Source: a virus. Taken from it: DNA of 22,079 bases. The notes below the pieces were generated by a model. It saw only the letters and a program-made list of their open reading frames with translations. It made no database searches and was not told where the DNA came from. Of this stretch, positions 19,666 to 22,079 are shown piece after piece (positions within the stretch are counted from its first letter, which is position 1; each line of letters starts with the position of its first letter). The translations under genes were made by a program, and so were the position numbers. The DNA is taken from the IMG/VR virus record IMGVR_UViG_3300011416_000039, positions 1 through 22,079 of that record, one strand, 5' to 3'.

Positions 19666-20715
19666 TTACCGAGCCAGGATCCCGCGCGCGGCGAGATCGA
19701 GGTACGCGGATTCCTTCTGGGCGGCCGTGATCGCCGCGGCCCATTCCAGTGAGCCCTTGATCACGGTGGCGTCGCGCGCGATGAGGACGCCGGCGACATC
19801 ACCCGCGCTCGCATCGACGTTGTCGTACAGGAGCCCCGCCACGTCGTCGCGGCCGTCGAACGTCGTCGGATCCCACGCGACCACCTTGCCGCCGCTGAGT
19901 TCACGGAACACGGCGACGTTGAACGCATCGCCCACGGCAAAGTCAGTCGCGGCATCCGTAATCGTGATGTTGAGTTGCCGCTGGTTGGCGAGGACCAGGG
20001 TGCCGCCGGCGCCCGCGACGATCGAGCCGACCGCCACTTCATCGCCATCCGGCCCGACGATTTTGAATCGGCCGCCGTTGGTGATCGCCTCGATGTTCTC
20101 GACCCGGTAGTTGCCAGGCTTCGCATCGGGCCCCAGGGACAGGCCAGAGACGGTGCCGTTCCCGGTGCCGATGACGAGTGGCGCCGTGGTGTCCACAACA
20201 ATCGTGAAGGCATCGTTCGCGACGAAATCCGTCGACCCATCGGTGATCGAAAAGTTGATCTCGCGGCTGCGATAGGTCGTCGTGCCGCCTGCGCCTGGCG
20301 TGAGCGTCAGATTCGGCAGCGCTTTACCGCTCGGATTGACGACCGAGAAGACGCCGCCATGCGTCACCGCTGACAGACAGGTGACGACGTAGTTGCCCTT
20401 CTGGACCTCCGGCCCCGCGAACACCTGCGACATGGTGCCGTTGCCGGTCCCGACGACGGTCGGCGTGGAGGCGCGGCCGACGCCCTTGGTCACGCGGCCC
20501 ACGACGGCGCCGGCCTTCAGGTTCTGTCCGGACAAGACCGTGACGTTCTCGCGACTCGGCGCGCCGGGTCCCGGCCGTTCGCCGAGGATGAATTCGCCGG
20601 CGTGGCGTCCTTCACTCAACGCGGCCCCGATGACAAACGGCAGCAGGTACAACGCGTTGAGATCCACCACGGTCGCAACAGCGACAGCCGCGATGGCGAT
20701 GAGGAGAGTGCGCAT
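19666..20715 (-). CDS. Head decoration protein, gpD-like, with N-terminal hydrophobic leader and two inserted repeats (349 aa)
   Basis: ATG at 20715 has AAGGAG at 10 bases. Residues 1-31 are hydrophobic (MRTLLIAIAAVAVATVVDLN, then ALYLLPFVIG). The gpD-like core begins at 34 (SEGRHAGEFILGE), runs to about 80 and resumes at about 273 (LSGGKVVAWDPTTFDGRDDV, AGDVAGVLIARDATVIKGSL). Between the halves lie two related segments (about 88-176 and 182-272), each opening with GTGNGT and ending FVANDAFTIVV or FAVGDAFNVAV. gpD-type proteins stabilise the expanded capsid. Lambda gpD is about 110 aa, so the repeats are extra surface domains. The leader is unusual for a capsid protein. Confidence 0.85.
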   Translation of the reverse strand: MRTLLIAIAAVAVATVVDLNALYLLPFVIGAALSEGRHAGEFILGERPGPGAPSRENVTVLSGQNLKAGAVVGRVTKGVGRASTPTVVGTGNGTMSQVFAGPEVQKGNYVVTCLSAVTHGGVFSVVNPSGKALPNLTLTPGAGGTTTYRSREINFSITDGSTDFVANDAFTIVVDTTAPLVIGTGNGTVSGLSLGPDAKPGNYRVENIEAITNGGRFKIVGPDGDEVAVGSIVAGAGGTLVLANQRQLNITITDAATDFAVGDAFNVAVFRELSGGKVVAWDPTTFDGRDDVAGLLYDNVDASAGDVAGVLIARDATVIKGSLEWAAAITAAQKESAYLDLAARGILAR

Positions 20716-20719
20716 GTGA

Positions 20720-21808
20720 TCAGTGCTCCTTCTTCGGTGGGGTGTTGCGCGCGGCGTAGATCTCGGTCGCGCGGAGACGCGCCTGCGAGCCAGCCCCGTG
20801 ATCGGGCGGCAGCGCGCCGTCGATCTCAATGCGATCGAGCTTGGCCGTGAGCGTGGTGAGGTGCGCCTGAATGTCGGCGATCGCCATCTGCCCGGTGATG
20901 TAGCCGTCGGCGAGCTCCGGGAGCTTCGCGGTCGCGCACAGGGCGCGGATCTCGGTGGCGCGCGCCGTCGCCTGCTGCGTGCGGGTCTTCGTCTCGGTGA
21001 TGCGCGCCTGCACCTGGTCGGCGGTCGCGTGCTCCGTGATCAGGTCTTCAGCGAGCGTGAGGCAGCCGCCCTCGCGGCAGGCCTTCAGTACGTCGGCGGC
21101 CGGCATCGCCTTCGGCGGGTCCGCTGGTTTCTCCAGCAGCGCGTCGACGCGCGCCTTGAACTTGTCCGGGACCTTCAGCGTCGCGACGCCCTTGGGATTA
21201 AGGCTCGCCGCGGCCTTCAGTCCCTCGCGCTTGTCGGTGGCGAGACCGTGCTCGATGGCCTGGTCGGCGTCCATCCACGTCTCGGCGTCCATGAGCGCGG
21301 CCAGCTCGTCGTTGCTTTTCTTCGAGTGCCACTGGTAGGTGGCGATAATGGTCGCCCGCACCTGGTCGAGCATGTCGGCCGCTTTACGCATGTCGCCGGC
21401 GGCGCCGAGCGCAATCGTCCAGGGGTTGTGCACCATCACGAGCGCGTTGTCGGCGACGGTGACCTTCGAGCCGGCCATCATCACGATCGACGCCGCGCTG
21501 GCGGCGAGGCCGTCGACGATCGTTTCGACCGTCCGGCCTTTTGAGGCCTGCTGCTCGCGGAGCGCGTTGGCGATATTCACGGCGCCGAACACGTCGCCGC
21601 CAGGGCTGTTGATGTGGACGCGGATGTTCCGGACCGCATCCGGCAGCTTCGAGAGCTCCTCGACGAACGCCTTCGCCGTCAGGGCGAGGTCGTAGCCGAA
21701 GTTGCGATTGTAGAAGTCATCAATCCAGTCGCCAATGAAGTCGATGATGTGGATGTCGACCGTGGACGGGTCGTCCGCGGCGTTCTGAAAGCGGTACCAC
21801 GTGCGCAT
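20720..21808 (-). CDS. Head maturation protease, ClpP/S49-like, with C-terminal scaffold-like region (362 aa)
   Basis: ATG at 21808 starts a ClpP-fold protease: VRVHINSPGGDVFGAVNIAN-like strand (64-83), catalytic Ser104 in GLAASAAS, His127 in MVHNPW and a third acidic residue probably in the WMDADQAIEHGLATD segment (about 177-192). Residues 215-362 are helical, charged and end in KKEH, fitting a scaffold or delivery domain as in lambda gpC/Nu3. It lies directly before the decoration and capsid genes. It would cleave scaffold or capsid termini during head assembly. The start has only a weak ribosome site. Confidence 0.9.
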   Translation of the reverse strand: MRTWYRFQNAADDPSTVDIHIIDFIGDWIDDFYNRNFGYDLALTAKAFVEELSKLPDAVRNIRVHINSPGGDVFGAVNIANALREQQASKGRTVETIVDGLAASAASIVMMAGSKVTVADNALVMVHNPWTIALGAAGDMRKAADMLDQVRATIIATYQWHSKKSNDELAALMDAETWMDADQAIEHGLATDKREGLKAAASLNPKGVATLKVPDKFKARVDALLEKPADPPKAMPAADVLKACREGGCLTLAEDLITEHATADQVQARITETKTRTQQATARATEIRALCATAKLPELADGYITGQMAIADIQAHLTTLTAKLDRIEIDGALPPDHGAGSQARLRATEIYAARNTPPKKEH

Positions 21809-21866
21809 GCTTCAGAGGGAAGCGTGCGGCAGGCACCGGCGCCCGGGGAAGAGGGTCGTGTCTAGG

Positions 21867-21917
21867 TGTCGTCGTATGTGTCGTTTGTCGTCGTTTGTGT
21901 CGTTTGTGTCGTTCGTG
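21867..21917. repeat. Short imperfect tandem repeat in spacer
   Basis: The minus strand carries about five imperfect copies of a 9-base unit (consensus ACGACACAA, some copies shortened to ACGACGACA-like) just after the stop of the upstream gene. Together with 21809-21866 it fills the 109-bp spacer before the protease gene. It looks like a slippage repeat; a binding array is possible but untested. Confidence 0.7.
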
Positions 21918-22079
21918 CTACGGGTTCGCGACCGGCACCACGACCCAGAGATCGCCCCGCTCGCCGTTCGGACAAAACCCGACTTTCCCTGTGCCGTCGG
22001 TGAGCGTGAAGCGCGCGACATAGTTGCCGACGGCGAACGCCTCCAGGCCGGTGACGCGCACCGTGCCGGCCGGCTGATC
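21918..22079 (-). CDS. C-terminus of an unknown beta-rich protein (partial, 53 codons)
   Basis: A frame open to the right edge ends at TAG (21918-21920). It reads AGTVRVTGLEAFAVGNYVAR, then FTLTDGTGKVGFCPNGERGD, and finishes LWVVVPVANP. The pattern is an Ig-like or baseplate-upper-like beta domain. In lambda-type order a portal protein would be expected here, but these residues do not resemble a portal C-terminus. Too little is visible to name it. Confidence 0.6.
   Translation of the reverse strand, partial: DQPAGTVRVTGLEAFAVGNYVARFTLTDGTGKVGFCPNGERGDLWVVVPVANP

Noticed and set aside
1-22079. CRISPR array
   Set aside because: No regularly spaced direct repeats with unique spacers were seen; the only arrays are the 9-base and 12-base tandem repeats.

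Overview
The window is a stretch of a GC-rich, lambda-like siphovirus (temperate phage). It carries the late structural operon on the minus strand and the end of an integrase gene on the plus strand. The head genes follow the lambda order: a ClpP-type prohead protease, a gpD-type decoration protein, and a gpE-type major capsid protein of 341 residues. The tail genes include a tail tube, a G/GT-type chaperone pair and a tape measure. The host phylum cannot be read with confidence. Composition and an inserted HARE-HTH fragment suggest a GC-rich soil or sediment bacterium, and Acidobacteriota is one guess.

Layout, following late transcription from right to left. 22079-18258: C-terminus of an unknown gene, a short tandem-repeat spacer, protease, decoration protein, major capsid, head-tail joining protein. 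18261-15889: minor tail protein Z-like, tail terminator-like, a 75-aa protein, tail tube. 15743-11886: tail assembly chaperone with a canonical A AAA AAC -1 frameshift site leading into the T frame, then a 931-aa tape measure. 11886-7602: tail hub or tip protein and a run of small, tightly coupled tail-tip/fibre genes. 7605-4270: four consecutive genes with Sec-type signal peptides, including a parallel beta-helix protein. 4258-1572: two small genes and a lysis-like cassette (XhlA-like protein, 32-aa membrane peptide, DUF5675 protein, zinc-ribbon/lipobox protein). Nearly all genes overlap by ATGA, GTGA or TAATG, so they form one long co-translated operon. It ends near a hairpin at 1335-1357.

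On the plus strand a tyrosine integrase enters from the left edge. Its stop overlaps the ATG of a 149-codon membrane-protein ORF. The first codons of that ORF run through the 3' half of a tRNA-Leu(CAG), which is evidently the attachment core. The core lies between the structural genes and int, as attP does in lambda. The sequence therefore looks like a free or circular phage genome rather than a prophage end, and integration would cut the downstream ORF.

The main oddities are: attP inside an ORF coupled to int; a DUF5675 lysis-type gene split by about 890 bp that hold a truncated, frameshifted HARE-HTH gene, a 46-aa gene and a strong terminator; the secreted-protein block in the late operon; a decoration protein carrying a hydrophobic leader and two inserted repeats; and a clear programmed frameshift in the chaperone gene.
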